A stretch of 64,000 bases of DNA from Thuidium tamariscinum (Eukaryota; Streptophyta; Bryopsida; Hypnales; Thuidiaceae). Positions 47,035-60,250 of this stretch are shown here, in pieces (within the stretch, counting starts at the first letter, position 1; every line of letters starts with the position of its first letter). The position numbers and the translations under genes are program-made. Under the pieces are notes generated by a model. The model was not told the DNA's origin. It was given only the letters and a program-made list of their open reading frames with translations, and did not search any database. The stretch covers positions 5,086,501 through 5,150,500 of the forward strand of contig OX344758.2 of assembly GCA_947034885.2 (NCBI GenBank). The letters are read 5' to 3'.

Positions 47035-49349
47035 GGCATTTAAAAATCTTATCTTGCTACTTCTTTTTATGAGGTTTTCTGCTTCTTTTATTTATACAGA
47101 TACTGGTTTCAGAGTAGGCCTGACTAGATGGAGAGCTCCTCCTTGATGCAACTGCTTGAATGATCACAGCTTGTAAGACGGTTAGAGATTTTAGCAGTTG
47201 TGGTGTCCATGTTGACTGTTCATGACCTTTTCTAGGCCTTGTCTTCGAATCTTGATCCTGATGTGACCCAAAACCAATGGGTTTCACCGCCTTCCTAGTA
47301 GTCGTGTATGGTAGCAAGATCTTTCTGGAACTTGACTTTTGTGCTTATGAACACAGTGGAAGGGTCGATGATTAGAGCGAGTTATTGTTTTTAATTTCGG
47401 GAGATTAGGAGTTTCAGAATTGGCGTTCGAAAACATCACGGCTAGTATTTTGAGGAATGAAGAAATGCATCGTGTGCCCACTTAGGTATCAAACCAGCAG
47501 ATTGCAGAGCATAGATTGACAGGCCTTTTGCGATCCTTATTTGCGCGGTGGGAGCAGACGTCCAAAGAGCGGTGGTCCTCATGTGTTTGCTTAGCAGATC
47601 AATTATTTGTAATCTCACCACTCACGCTTGCATTAGCCTGACCTAATTAGCATTTTAATCTTTCTTCTGCTGGAGATTACCGATACCGCTAAGCCAGCCC
47701 TTCGTGACGCGGAGTTTTAAAGATGCCTTCACCGAAGCTCCAAATCTGTGGCAGTATGGCTGATCTCTCGAGGTAGAGGTACCCATAACCGGTTGTTGAT
47801 GTTTCAACGCTAACTTGACTATGCTATGGGCTATCCATCACCATCATAAGTTATAACTCATAACCTTCTTTCCTTTCAACTTGCTTCCTACATCCTTGGA
47901 TCATGAAGATTAAAGGTTGTGATTGAAAGAGAACAACCCATTATGTCGATAACCTTCTTGCCGCTACCGTGGCTTGAAGGCTATCTAGTACATAATCAAT
48001 CAAATAAGCACATCTAGAGTCATGATTTATGGTAGTGCAAGGCAAATGCAAATATTATAAGGTACATTCACAAAAATTATGGGGATTGCAAAAAATTTGG
48101 TAATTATTTCTCCTGAATTGAAATTATTATGAATTTGAGTTGTGACCAACATCTAAAGTCATTCAATTTTGATCATTCATGAACTTCATTCCCGTTCATT
48201 GCTTGATTTGCTTCCTACTTTTTGTTCACTTATGTATCATTAACTTACGGATCGAAACCTTGATTAAGTACGAAGACATGTATCTTAAGGAATAAATATA
48301 GGAATTTGTTCCATTCTTGGTTGGAAATAGGATGTCCTATTGAGAGTATAGGAAGCTTTTGAACAAAAATTGACTCATTTTTATGCTTCCCGAGGTTGCT
48401 TCAATTTTTTAAATTTTTAGTTGGATGTCAACCTAAGAAGTGAATTTTTTTAATTGAATCTTCCATTTTGAAATTTCATTTGGCAATTGTCCGGATTTCT
48501 ATATTTGCATTTGGCCATATTCCTTAGTGTAGAAAATTAATAGAGCTGGTTTTGGATTTTTATAGGGGGATTTTCTTTCCCTCTCCATTTTTTTGGTAAA
48601 TATCTTTGGTAGGAATTGATTTTGGCCAAGCCCCTACCAACCTAAGGCCGAAGATGTAGCCTTCAAAAAGCATAAGGATCCAAAAGGTCCAAGTATTTTT
48701 TGGAGGTTGGCTAGTAGTGTTAGTACTTAATATTGCATGTTAAGAAATTTGAATATGACTACCATCAATGTCAAATGCTCCAAATGAACAAGATGCATTA
48801 CTCATATTAGGTCCACCTCAACCATTCAAATGCAAAAATGGATTAGAATATAAAAAATGATACTTGCTATTGTTTTTTAGAGAAGGATAGCATCACAAAG
48901 AATATCATCTATTTCAACATTTTGGGCCATCCAATGCAATTCACAGCATTGCTTTCTAAATTCTTATTGCCCAACCAGTTCCTCACTTAAGTTTTGATTA
49001 GCTTTTGTACATTGAAAGTATACTCACATATTGTTGTAGAAACACATTGTACAAAAGCCAACTTAGCAAGAATAAGAAGGATGGGGTAGTAGGTTTGCAA
49101 AGGATAGTTCTACACAATAATACCCTACAAGTCCCTAAAATTTTTGTCCCCCCATTCACTTATGTATTGAAGCTTAAAAGACAAAAACCTCTATTTGCTC
49201 ATTGTGACATCAATAATGGCAAGAAAAAAGAAACCTATATGCAAGTGATCCACACCAAAATGAGCCAACAAAGTCTTTAACTCTAGAGCAAACAAATTCT
49301 ACAAGCACACTTGCCTTGAAAGCATGTTAGTAGGGTTTAAAACTTTAGA
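47035..49349. other. Intergenic DNA downstream of PRMT5
   Basis: The first about 600 bp is of genic composition, probably PRMT5 3' sequence. After that it is AT-rich with one dispersed repeat (about 47990-48370). No exon supported. Confidence 0.45.
47990..48370 (-). repeat. Dispersed repeat family, copy 2 (inverted)
   Basis: Its reverse complement aligns with 59880-60240 in order. Shared blocks include GTTAATGATACATAAGTGA (TTAATGATACATAAGTGA in the partner), GACTxTAGATGTTGGTCA, ATTACCAAATTTTTTGCAATC and TTTGCCTTGCACTAC. Identity is roughly 70 percent by eye. Confidence 0.7.
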
Positions 49350-50800
49350 ACAAGAAATAAGGTCATTATCTCTAAATTATGCATCCAAACTTATACAAAT
49401 AGCTTCAATAAAAGAACTCTGAAAATCCAGCTCCTCTTCTAGGTTTGTCCCCAACCTACACCTCTGCATTTCAAAACCATCGAACATCTTACCCCAAATT
49501 TCAAACTACAACTTCCTCAAGTGACTCCTATAGGGACCATACTTTGGAAACACATGAAAACTAGTGTCTTTATTGAATGAAGTAGCATTCAAGTCATAGG
49601 ATTCAACAATGAATATCATGCACAGTTGAACAATCTCACTACAAACTATACTACCACTAGCAGTGACATCAACAAACTCATTTTGAAAAACTTTAGAGAG
49701 CATGACTAATAAATGCAAGATGTTAGCTAGGAAGTAAAGAATATATATGTACTTGAATTGACCTAATTTCTCCAATACTACTTTGGCATGAACTGAATCC
49801 TTTTCATCAACATTTTGAAAACAAAACAAAACTCTAAAGAGTTATACAAAGCAATATCAACATGACGTTGGTTGAACTGGTGGATCTTATAATACTATTT
49901 CATGGGTTTTTTGGCATCAATAAGGTTTTACTGCAAAGACATGAGTGCATGCTTGCACTTGCTAGATTTGTTAAAAAAGATGAAACTAAATTCTATAAGG
50001 AATCAACTTCAATAAATAGGAATTTGTAATCCAATGCTTTGACAACATCTAGGGCTTCTAGATTTGTACAGTGAGTAACATAGTCACATGAGAAGAGGAA
50101 CGCATTAATATGGAACTTGATTTTTGTTGCTACACTGCCCTAGCTACCAACCATTGTGCTTGCCATATCGCTACCAAATGCCACAAATTTATACAAGTCT
50201 AGCTCTCAAGTTTGGAAATGAGAAATCAGCATCTCAAAAAACATTGTAGCATCCTTCTTGCTACCTTGTATCTAGAGCAAACCTAAAAGAGTGTAATGGA
50301 CAACCCTTCTTTAACAATGGTTGCAAAAACAACTAGATGTCCAATTTGGCTAATGTCTTTAATGCCAAAAAAAATCGGAGTTATGGACTATGCATAGGAT
50401 TTTATTTTGTAGTACCACCAAAATATAGAAAACAATGTCTATGTAAGCCTTTTCATCCTAATACATAGTGGCACTATGGTAGTGATCAAGGCTTTTACAA
50501 ATTTGAATAATGTACACAAAGTAGGGAATTTACAATAAGATACAAATTGCTTTCTTGTAAAATATGTCACTTGGAATAAAGTTTAGAGTGCTTCATTACA
50601 AGCACGTCGGCTATTGATAACGGCCTTTTCCATTATTTTCACACCATTGTTGGAAGCCCAAGCAGGCTGCTGATGTTCATTGAACAAGTGTGGTTCCAAA
50701 AGGCTGAAACTTTTAAGTTCTTTGACTTTTCTTTTGCATAGATAGAGTGTCCCCCCTTCCCAACTAAGATTTTGCCAAAAACTTTGTCCACATTAGCAAA
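49350..50800 (-). pseudogene. Decayed hAT-type transposase
   Basis: Minus-strand translation of 50030-50260 gives ...ATMFFEMLISHFQT, then LYKFVAFGSDMASTMVGS, then VATKIKFHINAFLFSCDYVTH and TNLEALDVV. This is the FGSD/DGASVMxG and VHCxAHRxNL pattern of hAT (ZNF862-like) transposases. Further down, 49506-49829 gives YFLANILHLLVMLSKVFQNEFVD, the helical stretch that follows in this family. In-frame stops (for example around 50147 and 50209) and missing blocks show it is dead. The element ends were not found. Functional copies cut and paste DNA with 8-bp target duplications. Confidence 0.7.
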
Positions 50801-51179
50801 AAATTGTAGCTATTCAAATTGGGAGCAATACTGGTCTTTCTACAAATCTTATACAAGTTCTATCTAGGAGGGGCGATCTGTACTTGATTTTGGATTGTTT
50901 GCCAATCTAGTGTTGTCACAAGTAGAAGAGGACAATTCAACCACATCCATTTTCCATGACTTTGCAAGGTAAATAATGGTTAGAAAACAATCTTAGCCTC
51001 TTAGCCATTGAATCTACAAGAAATTAAGAGAAAACTATACTAAACAAAGGATGAAATCAAACAGCAAAGACAATTGACACTTCACAAACAAGAAAAAAAA
51101 TTGGGAGTGAAATTTCTAGAACCATTGATTTTAAAAAACCTTAAACTCTAAATGTAAAGGAAAAACAAAAGATTCATTT

Positions 51180-51620
51180 GATGTTATTTAGCCCCGTAGA
51201 AGACTATTTCAAGGTTGTTCCTCAAAATTATTCTCTGTGCATTGTACCAACAATTGTTGGTCTGAATTTTGGAAAAAAAAATTTAATTAAAAAAAATTTA
51301 AAAACTAAAAATTGACTAATTTTTTAAAAACAATTAATTAAAAATTCTAAAATTCTAAAATTTGATGTGGCAATCTCTTGACCACATCAAATTGCCTACG
51401 TGGTAGCGTTCTTAGAATTCCTTTAGCTTAGAAACTCGTAGTCTTCTAAATGCCAAGAAAACATCTAATGGCATTTTAGACATCCTAAACCAACAAGAAA
51501 AGACGCTTGTGGAATTTAAACAAATGAACCAAATTTGAAGCCACTTGTAGCGCTCATTTGTAGAGTATAAGTACAAAATCTCACAAATGGCCAATAGTAC
51601 AAGGCATTTGAAAATGAGAA
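51180..51620 (+). repeat. Dispersed repeat, copy 2
   Basis: Same ordered blocks as 17930-18400, including GGTTGTTCCTC, CTCTTGACCACAT and GAAACTCGTAGTCTTC. It lies on the upstream (N-terminal) side of the hAT relic, so it could be that element's terminal region; this is not shown. Confidence 0.4.
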
Positions 51621-53310
51621 GATTGCTTGCCTAATAAGATAATGTCACCTGTCACCATAAGCATAAATTATTGGAAAAGTGGGAAAAGAGTCCTACAAGA
51701 AGACACCCCAAGTCACACAATTGCACTCCAATCACAAACCAAGAGTCTAGGAATAAACCACAAGTTTGACACTTCAACCTTCAAGAGCTTTAATTGTGCA
51801 CATCAATTGGGTCAAAATGCCACTAAAGTACCAAACATGATCACACAACTTGTTTGCTTGTCTTCTTTGCAAAAAAATCTCAAACAACAATGTAGTGTGT
51901 GCAATTACTTAATTGAACAAAAACTTTTAAGTTCCAACTACACTTGCATAAATCAAAAATTGAAACAAGAGAAGAACATGAAATTGAGCGAGTCCTTAAA
52001 AGATTAGACTAATTACAACAATGTGTAGTGGTTTACAATTTTGAAATAGCAACAACAAGTAAACAAGAGCAAATTCAACAAAGAAGACAATAGGTGTTTG
52101 CACTGCGTGACAACGTCAAGGAGTGGTGGGACTATGGGAGGGAAACTTCACATGTTGACATAAAAACATAGGTTGTTACATTTTTTATTTATTTTTTGAA
52201 CAATTGTGGAAACCCCATTGCATAATAAAAACACATCACACATCATTACAATAGCCAAGCCCGAAGATTGGACAATTAAGAGATTAGAGCAAAAATTGGA
52301 GAAAACCAAAACAAAGAAGAAACTATAGAAGTGAGAATAGAGAAGGACCAGTGTGGTTCTAAATAACAATATTATCTACTCTATTGGCTAGGATGGGAGA
52401 TGAAAGCCATTGTTTAGGTTGTTACATTTGATGTCTAACAAAATCCATCAAGAAAAATTAGGTCTTGTAATCTAAAACGTAATTTTTCTTATAGTGATTG
52501 TTGATGCCATTTAACAAAGGATACTTGGTATTATAGACTTATAGGTATATAAAAGAAATTCCTAGAAAGTATGTGATTGAGTGGTTGGATAATTGCCGGA
52601 AAAGAAATGATTCAATCAGTCATTTTTCTACACACTCTAAGGGCAAACAACCACAAATTGTTGGGATCTTTTTCCCCTAACTAACCTATTTTCTAAAACC
52701 TTTTTTTTTTCTTTTCAAAACCTCATCTTAAACATTTCAATGTCATTAAAAAATCTTCAAAAAAATTGGCTAGCTTATAGTTAAATGCTAGTACTTCTTG
52801 TTCATTGATCCTATTGATTGTTGATATATAGGGTACTGATTGGTAATTGGTACCCCACTACTACTATAAGGTAGCCACACCCACTATAGACTCATGACCA
52901 ATTGGAATCCCTAGCTAGTCCAAGACCAAGTTTTCTCTCTTATAGGAAATTTATGTAGTGTAATAAATTAATTGAGTGTAAAAACTAGAATCAAAGGGTT
53001 GCAATGAATCTAATGGTTAGTATTTAATGAAATCAATGTACACATGGCAAAGTTTCATTTGTAATCCCACAATATTGACATCTTCAATTATTTTGGGAAT
53101 TAAATAGGAAATTACATATATAATAAATTAGTATTAATATATGGTTGAGAATATTCATATTTGTAGAAGTGCTAAGTTTTATTTGTATAGGACTATGAAT
53201 ATATATTATATAACTATGGCAAGTTATATTTTGACTAAGATGTATTGAAAACTATTATTTAAATGGGGGTGATTTTTTTGGATAACTAAGAGACATTTCG
53301 GCTTGGACAT

Positions 53311-53458
53311 GTGTGCACCAGTGATCCCCAAACTGGCTAAATTTCGCTCCATTGCTACATAATTTCTCCATGTCCTCAGTGTAAATTTTTTTTAAATCTT
53401 CCAAAAATGAACATTTGGCTAAAAACCCTGAACCTATTTTGAGATCACTGGTGTGTAC
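53311..53458. repeat. Short inverted repeat, possible mini-MITE
   Basis: CACCAGTGATC at 53316-53326 pairs perfectly with GATCACTGGTG at 53443-53453. The arms extend imperfectly outward (GTGTG / GTGTAC). The spacer is about 115 bp. Confidence 0.6.
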
Positions 53459-54296
53459 AATTTGTGATTGCAATGACCAAGGTGTTGAATAATTTTAGTT
53501 ATAAATTATATGCACCTTTTCCATGCATTTTAAATTGATGTTCAATTTTTTAAATCTCTCTATATTTATATTACATAATCAAACATTATAATGAATATTT
53601 TTTTGTTATATTTTTTTCTAAAATTAAAAAAAAATTATAGCACTTTATAGTTGAAAAATTGAAGATTTACTTCTTCAAATTATTAGTCAATATTTAAGAA
53701 AATTTTCTATATCATTTTAAATAAAATTGAGAAAGAATAGCAACAAAATATCAATGAAAAACTCATTTTTAATAGAAATAAAGGCTTTGAGATGTAAACA
53801 TTTGTATAAGAATTCCTATTGCCAAGGTCTATTGACCCCAAAATTTCAATTGAATATTGATGGTAGATTGGTAGTGCAATAAACGACAAATCCATAAATT
53901 CAAAAATCATAATAAGGTAAAACCACCCTGTGGGCGATTCTAACTCCACCCTTGAGTTTAAATTTTACACACAGGTTTTCTATCTAATCAAGTACTCTCT
54001 CTCCCTCTCTCTCTCTCTCTCTTAATTGGGTGTTCAAAGAGTACCTTCTAAACAACAAGCTCTTTAATAACACCTTTTTAATCCTAAGTCACTAATTTCA
54101 CCAATTGTGGGTATAGTAGGGTTTTGGATGAATTTCCTAATTCTAAATCTAACTCTAATACTTCCTAGTCTATTCTATCCAATTTTAAGTTTTCCCTAAT
54201 TAATCTAAATGAAAATCTAAAACTATTTTAAAAGCTTGGCAAGATAAAATTGAACAACAAAAGAAGAAGGATAAAAATCAAGTAGGGGCGACTCAC

Positions 54297-54392
54297 TTCT
54301 TCAACATAAATCTCCATAGTACCGTCATCAAACATCATCATGTGCATGTATTTGCCATTGATTTCCCCATTACACTCCTCGTATCTGTCCAT
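54297..54392 (-). other. Conserved 32-codon frame in LTR copy C
   Basis: ATG at 54392 on the minus strand, 32 codons, with MHMMMFDDGTMEIYVEE just before GTGAGT. The length is the same as in the two younger copies although the surrounding DNA is heavily changed. Confidence 0.55.
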
Positions 54393-55319
54393 TGAACTAA
54401 TCCATGGTAATTTCCAAGGTACTGGTAAGATTGATTGTTCCTAATTTCAATTGCACTAATAGTTATGGGAGTTTTAATTAATTGTGTATTTTTCATCAAT
54501 TCCCAATTTCCTAGTAATTAGAAAATACCACAAAGTTAATTAAATCTACTAAGTTGAAACAATGAATTCCCAAGTGATTTGAGAATTAAATCCTTAGCAA
54601 ATAAATCTATTCTAAATGAAAATCAATTGTTAATTCTAACTAAATTGCTAATTTTTGTTATTGTTTTTTCCTATTGGAATTTCTAGACTAAATTCAAATG
54701 GCAATTAATTAGTTTAGAATCTAAAAATCTAACCAAATTTTTTCAAATCTAATTAGTTTTTTAATTTCCTAATTCTTAAAGAAATTGGTCAACTGTCAAC
54801 TTTTTCCTTTTCTTTTTGGCTTATTAGGCCTAATAAAACAAAACTAACAAAGTCCAAACCTTCTAAAAATTTAATTAATAACTAACTATCAAGGAATAAA
54901 AAACAAACCCAAAGAATAAGAACAATTTTAATAGTAGGATTCCAGAAAATTAGTTTTTAAATGTCAAAGGGCAAATCAAAGGAATAACGAACCTTATTCA
55001 ATAGTAATTATTCTCTAGAAATTAGTTTTTTAATGATAATTCCTTCACGTGTGTGTATCCATGCAACGTTAATCCTCCTAATTCCTTCCTTCTTCCCTCA
55101 TTCTTGCATTTGAGATGTTTTGCAATTTGTTGAGAGAGATGATGGCTATGGAGTTTGAATTAGTAGAGTTTGGTGAAGAATTTTTGAAACTTCAAGTATT
55201 GGATTTGTAGTAAAAATCAAAAAAAGGAAAAGGTGTGGCTTCAATTGCCAACCATGATTTTGATTTTAAATCAAATTTTTGGAGTTAAAAAATGGGTTGC
55301 GTTTGAGTTCATTGATTAG

Positions 55320-55450
55320 GATTGTCTCTGGACTTCAAAAGCTTTAGTCCATGGACTCCAATGCCTCAGTTTGTAGACCCAATGCTTTAGTTGCTGGACC
55401 TGATGCCTTAGTCTCTAGACTCTTCCTTGGCTACCCTCTTCCCTAGCTGC
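55320..55450. repeat. Degenerate minisatellite in LTR copy C
   Basis: Imperfect units of the type CCTTAGTTGCTGGACCTGATG; counterpart of 3269-3407. Confidence 0.5.
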
Positions 55451-56467
55451 CCTTGTAGCATGCCTTCATTGGACGGACCCTACCCCGTCACTCCGTGTTC
55501 CGCCTTGTCCACGTGGGATTGCTTGATTGGAGCTCCCCATGTGAGTTGATGGTCATGGCTGGCTAGTCTAGCTGATTTAAATAGCTAATTGGGCTTCTAA
55601 TCATAGCCTTTCACTTCTTTTGTTTTCTAAAACATTCAAGTTAAATGACCAAATTAAGTGAATAAACTAAGCTAAACTAATTAAGTTCCAAAGAGATAAC
55701 TATCAATCTAATGGTTTTGGTTTCTTATGGGTTTTGTCAACTATCCTATCTTGAATAAATTCTAATAAAGGATGGCGTAAAGAAAAGAAAAGAAGTATCC
55801 ACTTGGCTTGAAGTGAGAAAAGATAATAGTGTATCATTTTGAATTTTGGTGATTTGAAACCTACCAAATCCTTTTCTACTTCCGTCCCCTTGTGAGCAAG
55901 ATGGTTGGTTAGATTCTCTATCTCCTAGCTTTTAACTTGATGATAATTCAAATTACCACTCGAGTCTCTAGCCGTTGGTTTCTTTTTCCAAAGATTTAGA
56001 AGCTTTGCCCTTCTTGTTTTTAAGTCGAATTGAGAGGGCGATAGCTCCGCCGTATGGAGCATGTCAAATAGTATTTTAAGAATTTTAATTAGAAAAGGAG
56101 GTACACATGACAGTGTTTAACTGAACTTTTACTTTAAATTCCCAAAATGTCTTAGTATTTCAATATCTTGCAACCAAAAGAGGTACCCATGGCGGTGTTT
56201 AACCAAACTTTGGCACCAAAATCTTAAAGTTTTCACGTAGTAGTGTCCAACAAAATGTTGAGGTCAAGCCTCTAATACAAGTGAAGAAATAGTAATGAAT
56301 TGAAGGAACCCTAAGCCTTCAAAGTTCAACAATAAGAAAATAGAATAAACTTAGCCAAGATCTTTGGTCCAAGTAGTGCTCTGACCACGTCGATAGCACG
56401 AATAAAGATAGAAGAACAAAGTGTCGATGTACGAAAAACAAGGGTACTGGCAACCTCAAGGGGGGCA

Positions 56468-56475
56468 CTTATATA
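56468..56475 (-). promoter_or_regulatory. TATA box of LTR copy C
   Basis: Minus-strand TATATAAG conserved in the oldest copy. Confidence 0.45.
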
Positions 56476-57911
56476 CCTATTTCTTGGCCCTCTCTGGTAA
56501 GTTACCAGTAAAAACACTATGTTGTTTTTTTCCTAATTTATCCTAAATGTAATTTCAAAATAATACTTATTTGATGGTAAAAAAACTCTAGAATTTTTTC
56601 CATTTAGCGAATAAAATCTTGGCCAAATCAAATCCAAGATTTTAACCCAAGATATTTTGAAATTAATCCTAATCTATCTAGATATTTTGCAAACTAATCA
56701 AAAGTTAATTTCAAAATTGTCTTTCTTTAGTTCAAAGATGGATTCTTACGTAAGAAAGAGATTTTGACTAAATCCAATCTTTTAATTTTCAAAAGATATT
56801 TTCAAATTCACTTTTAATTGACTGCAATTAACATTACAAAAAAACAAACTAAGAATTGACCCTCTCTATGTTTTAGGGAACCACTTGAAATAAAAATTTG
56901 TTTGCTCCATTGTCTTCAAAAGAACCCAATTAGATTAAGGGGCCCCTTACATCTTACTCTTAGGCCATTTGTGAGCGCAAATTGGAATTACGATGACTTC
57001 AATTAAAAGTAAAAAATCTAACTTTTGGAATTTTCACTTTTTAATAAATTTGTCAAGCTAAGGTCATTAGGAATGTTTGCGAGAGCAAGGAATGTCCCCT
57101 CATTTGCTTCAATTGGACATCATTTGCTCTTGATCCGTTGGTCAACCTGCTGCCAAGTTGTAAATTTTTATGAAATTTGATGTCACTGTTGGTTTTAGTA
57201 GTTGAGAATGTCAGAATGTCTTCAAACTTGATTAGGCAGTTATTTAGCATACAAAACCCTAATCTAATTTTTAGTGAGATTTTACCGCAACATATGTAAT
57301 TTCTAAGAATTTACAAATATGTTTGTCTGCGGTTGACTTCCCATGGTGTCAACGTGGAATCCTGGAAAAATCCAAAATAAATTAGATAACATCTAAGACA
57401 CTCCTAGACTCTAAGTGTAGGTGTTACGCTCACTTGCGCTTGTCTATTTTTAGCAATTTGGAATTACTTTGCCCAGTTGGACAATTTAATTCTTGATACT
57501 CGGAATCTTGAACAATTGCTTGATTCTTGTTGGCTCCTGACATTCTCCTACCCTTGAAACACCTCTTGTAGTCTTCAATTGTCAATTCCTCCATTTTCAA
57601 TGTTCTGGAACTCCAACTCTCAAAGTTACTTGTAAAGGTTTTTATCTTTAAATCCAATTCTCACTAGAATTGGATTTAGACTCTTGTAGACTCTCTAGAC
57701 TCTTTAGATCTATAATAGACTATGTTGGCTTAGCTAATATGCCATGTGCATCCTTAAAAGGTCAATTTTGCATAGACAGAAACTAGGATTGACTAACTCT
57801 GATATTCTCACATTGCTCAGAATTACTAACTATTCTCTCAAACTCATTTCTAAGACATAGAATGATGAAAATTCTTAGATTTAGGAATTTTTCACCTTCT
57901 AAGATATTTCT

Positions 57912-59700
57912 CAACAACGCTAGAGTGTGAGCGGGGAGCGATGAGCGCCGAATATTCAGCGGCCAGCGTTTAGACTTGAATGCTCATTAAGATCTTTTTT
58001 ACTAAAAATAGACATATCAGAGTCAAAAATAGTGATGTCAGATCCAAAAATAGTAATTTCAAAATTACCAAAATAAAATTTATTAAAAATAAAAATTTCA
58101 AAAAATCAATTTATTGCTGAAACATCTTTAATTTAAGGTAGTTTTTTAGCACTCAAATGTTGTAGGTAGGGCCAAGAATAATAGCCTAACCTCTCTCACA
58201 ACATGAAAGGTTGTACAATTGAAGTGATGTACGAATGAATTTCATCCATGTCATATGTTCATTTTTTTGAAATAATTGGAAAATAATTTCAAATACTCAA
58301 TTAACAAAAAAAAAATAATGTAGCAAACAACTCATCGGATTCAGGAAGACATTTCTTTCTTCAAATTTGGGGGTTGTTTCAAATGTAATTTAAAAGGTAA
58401 AAAAAGTTCAAAAATAATTTTTGGTAAAAGAAATATATCTTTTTTAAATTAATTAATTTTTCGGTCAAAATTTGTTTAAACTCATAAAAAAAATTCATTT
58501 TTTTTCAATCAACAAATGGCTCTTCAGATCTAAAGAGAAATTTCTTGTTGCTAGAAACACCTTCCCTCTATTCATTTAGATCATCTTTAAATTTAAATTA
58601 AATTTGATTTTAATTTATTTTTTAATATTTCAAAAAATATATTTTAAGATAAATAAAATAATTTAGTTCAAAGCTCCTCGGAATCCGAGGAGCCTTTGTT
58701 GAGCTCCGAAAAGCCTTCTTCTAGCGCAAATGGACCTGAAGTCTCAAAGAACTTCAAACCTTTGTATACCTCCGAAACAACTTTTCTTGGCACCTAAAAT
58801 AGGCTCCTCGGAACCGAGGAGGCTTCTCTTGATAGTTAGCACTAGTAAGGAGAGGCTACTTGGAAACCAAGGAGCCCTCATTAAATTTTATTTTATTTTA
58901 ATATATATATATTTTTTGTAAATTGAATTTTTTTTCTTGGCACCCAAAATGGGCTCCTTGAAACCGAGGAGGCTTCTCTTAGTAGTTAGCACTAGTAAGG
59001 AGAGGCTCTTCGGAATCCGAGGAGCCCTCATTAAAAAATATAAAAATATATATTTTTTGAATTTTTTTTTTGAAAAAAAGTTTGAAAAAAAAAATTTGGA
59101 TTTTAAAAAAAAAAGATAATTGAATTTTTTTAATAGTAGTTTAAATTTTCTCCAAATTAATTTGGGAAAGGTGCCTTTAGTAATGAAAAATTGCTTCTCG
59201 AATCCAAAGAGCCATCTATATTATTATTTAATTTTTTTTTTCAAAATAAAAATTTTAAGAAATTTTTTTTTTATGAAATTTTAAAATTTCAATTTCAATT
59301 TCAATAAACTCCCAAATTAATTAAGGGAGGGTCTTTTGATAACTTCTTTATCTTTAATTTAAGGTACTTGAACATCAATCTTTATCCTAAACAACTAAGT
59401 TTTTAATCCCATTCAATATACATTTATCATTTAATGCAATGAACAATAGATGTATTTCATCCAGCAAAGCCAACTACAATTTTTTTTATTGAAATCCATT
59501 CATCTCCATTCATTTCCATTCATCATCTTTAAACTCATTTATAACCATAAATGTTTACTCTTAACCACGGATATGGCATCTTATGGTGAAAAGTTTTAAA
59601 TTTTTTACAAGATTTTAAAAATTGGTCACACTTCAACGCTCATTGCTTGTCCCTCAATGCTCAACGCTCGTCACTCCCTGCTCATACTTTAGCAATCCTG
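57912..59700. mobile_element. Mutator-like non-autonomous element nested in LTR copy C
   Basis: Imperfect inverted ends of about 40 bp: the left end reads GCTAGAGTGTGAGCGGGGAG and the right end, reversed, GCTAAAGTATGAGCAGGGAG. They are flanked by AGATATTTCT (57902-57911) and AGATATCTCT (59701-59710), a 9-10 bp duplication with one change as in MULEs. Copies A and B lack it, so it arrived after copy C. The interior is AT-rich with no transposase and carries palindrome-bearing tandem units. Confidence 0.7.
58673..59035. repeat. Palindrome-bearing tandem units (CTCCTCGG/CCGAGGAG)
   Basis: A near-perfect 21-bp palindrome GCTCCTCGGAATCCGAGGAGC lies at 58673-58693. Two tandem units of about 140-150 bp follow (from about 58784 and 58933). 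Each contains a GGCTCCTxG-xx-CCGAGGAGGC hairpin, TAGTTAGCACTAGTAAGGAG and a second hairpin before CCCTCATTAAA. Confidence 0.75.
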
Positions 59701-59879
59701 AGATATCTCTTCACTATTTTGGTAGGAATTGCTACCAAAACTATTCAAACACTCTTTTTATGTATTTTTCTTCTATAATTTGAATAAATTCCGCAAAACA
59801 TTCACAAAAAATAGATCCAGAGTTCCAAGTGCCAACTTGAGGGCTCATACACCCATTCTTGATCACTACCCCATATTGC

Positions 59880-60240
59880 CCATAACCAATCAATAGGATA
59901 CTATATCTCCAACTAATGTTGAAACAAATTTTCCTTTTTCCTTGGGAATATGTACTTTGTACTTTTTCAAGATTTGGACCAATAACTTAATGATACATAA
60001 GTGAGCAAGAAAGTATGAAACAATGAGTGGGAAAGTAATTCTTGGATGATTAGAATGGAATGACTCTAGATGTTGGTCATAGGTCAAGCCCAACTTTTGT
60101 TTTTCAAAATTTATAGTAATTTCAATTTATGTGATAAAACTACCAAATTTTTTGCAATCTGCATCATTTCTATCATTATGCCTCTAGAAATATTTTCTTT
60201 GCCTTGCACTACATAAAATTATGTCTAAAATACCTTAAAT
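59880..60240 (+). repeat. Dispersed repeat family, copy 3
   Basis: The best match is the inverted copy at 47990-48370, with a weaker match at 32690-32960. It begins about 30 bp right of LTR copy C. Confidence 0.65.
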
Positions 60241-60250
60241 GATCGGTTAT

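Larger units (their letters stand above)
50801..53928. other. AT-rich repeat DNA
   Basis: No exon supported. Contains the partner of the 17.9-kb repeat (51180-51620), a short hairpin-like block (53311-53458) and poly-A/T stretches. Confidence 0.45.
53929..59849 (-). mobile_element. LTR-like element, copy C (old, with nested insertion)
   Basis: Starts TGTGGGCGATTCTAACTCCACCC and ends GAGGGCTCATA. It is flanked by CACCC on both sides (53924-53928 and 59850-59854), a perfect 5-bp target duplication. It aligns with copies A and B throughout but is much more diverged, so it is the oldest of the three. It keeps the minus-strand TATATAAG box, the 32-codon frame, the minisatellite position and the duplicated leader block. 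A 1.8-kb Mutator-like element is inserted at 57912-59700. It contains no gag or pol, which fits a solo LTR. Confidence 0.7.
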
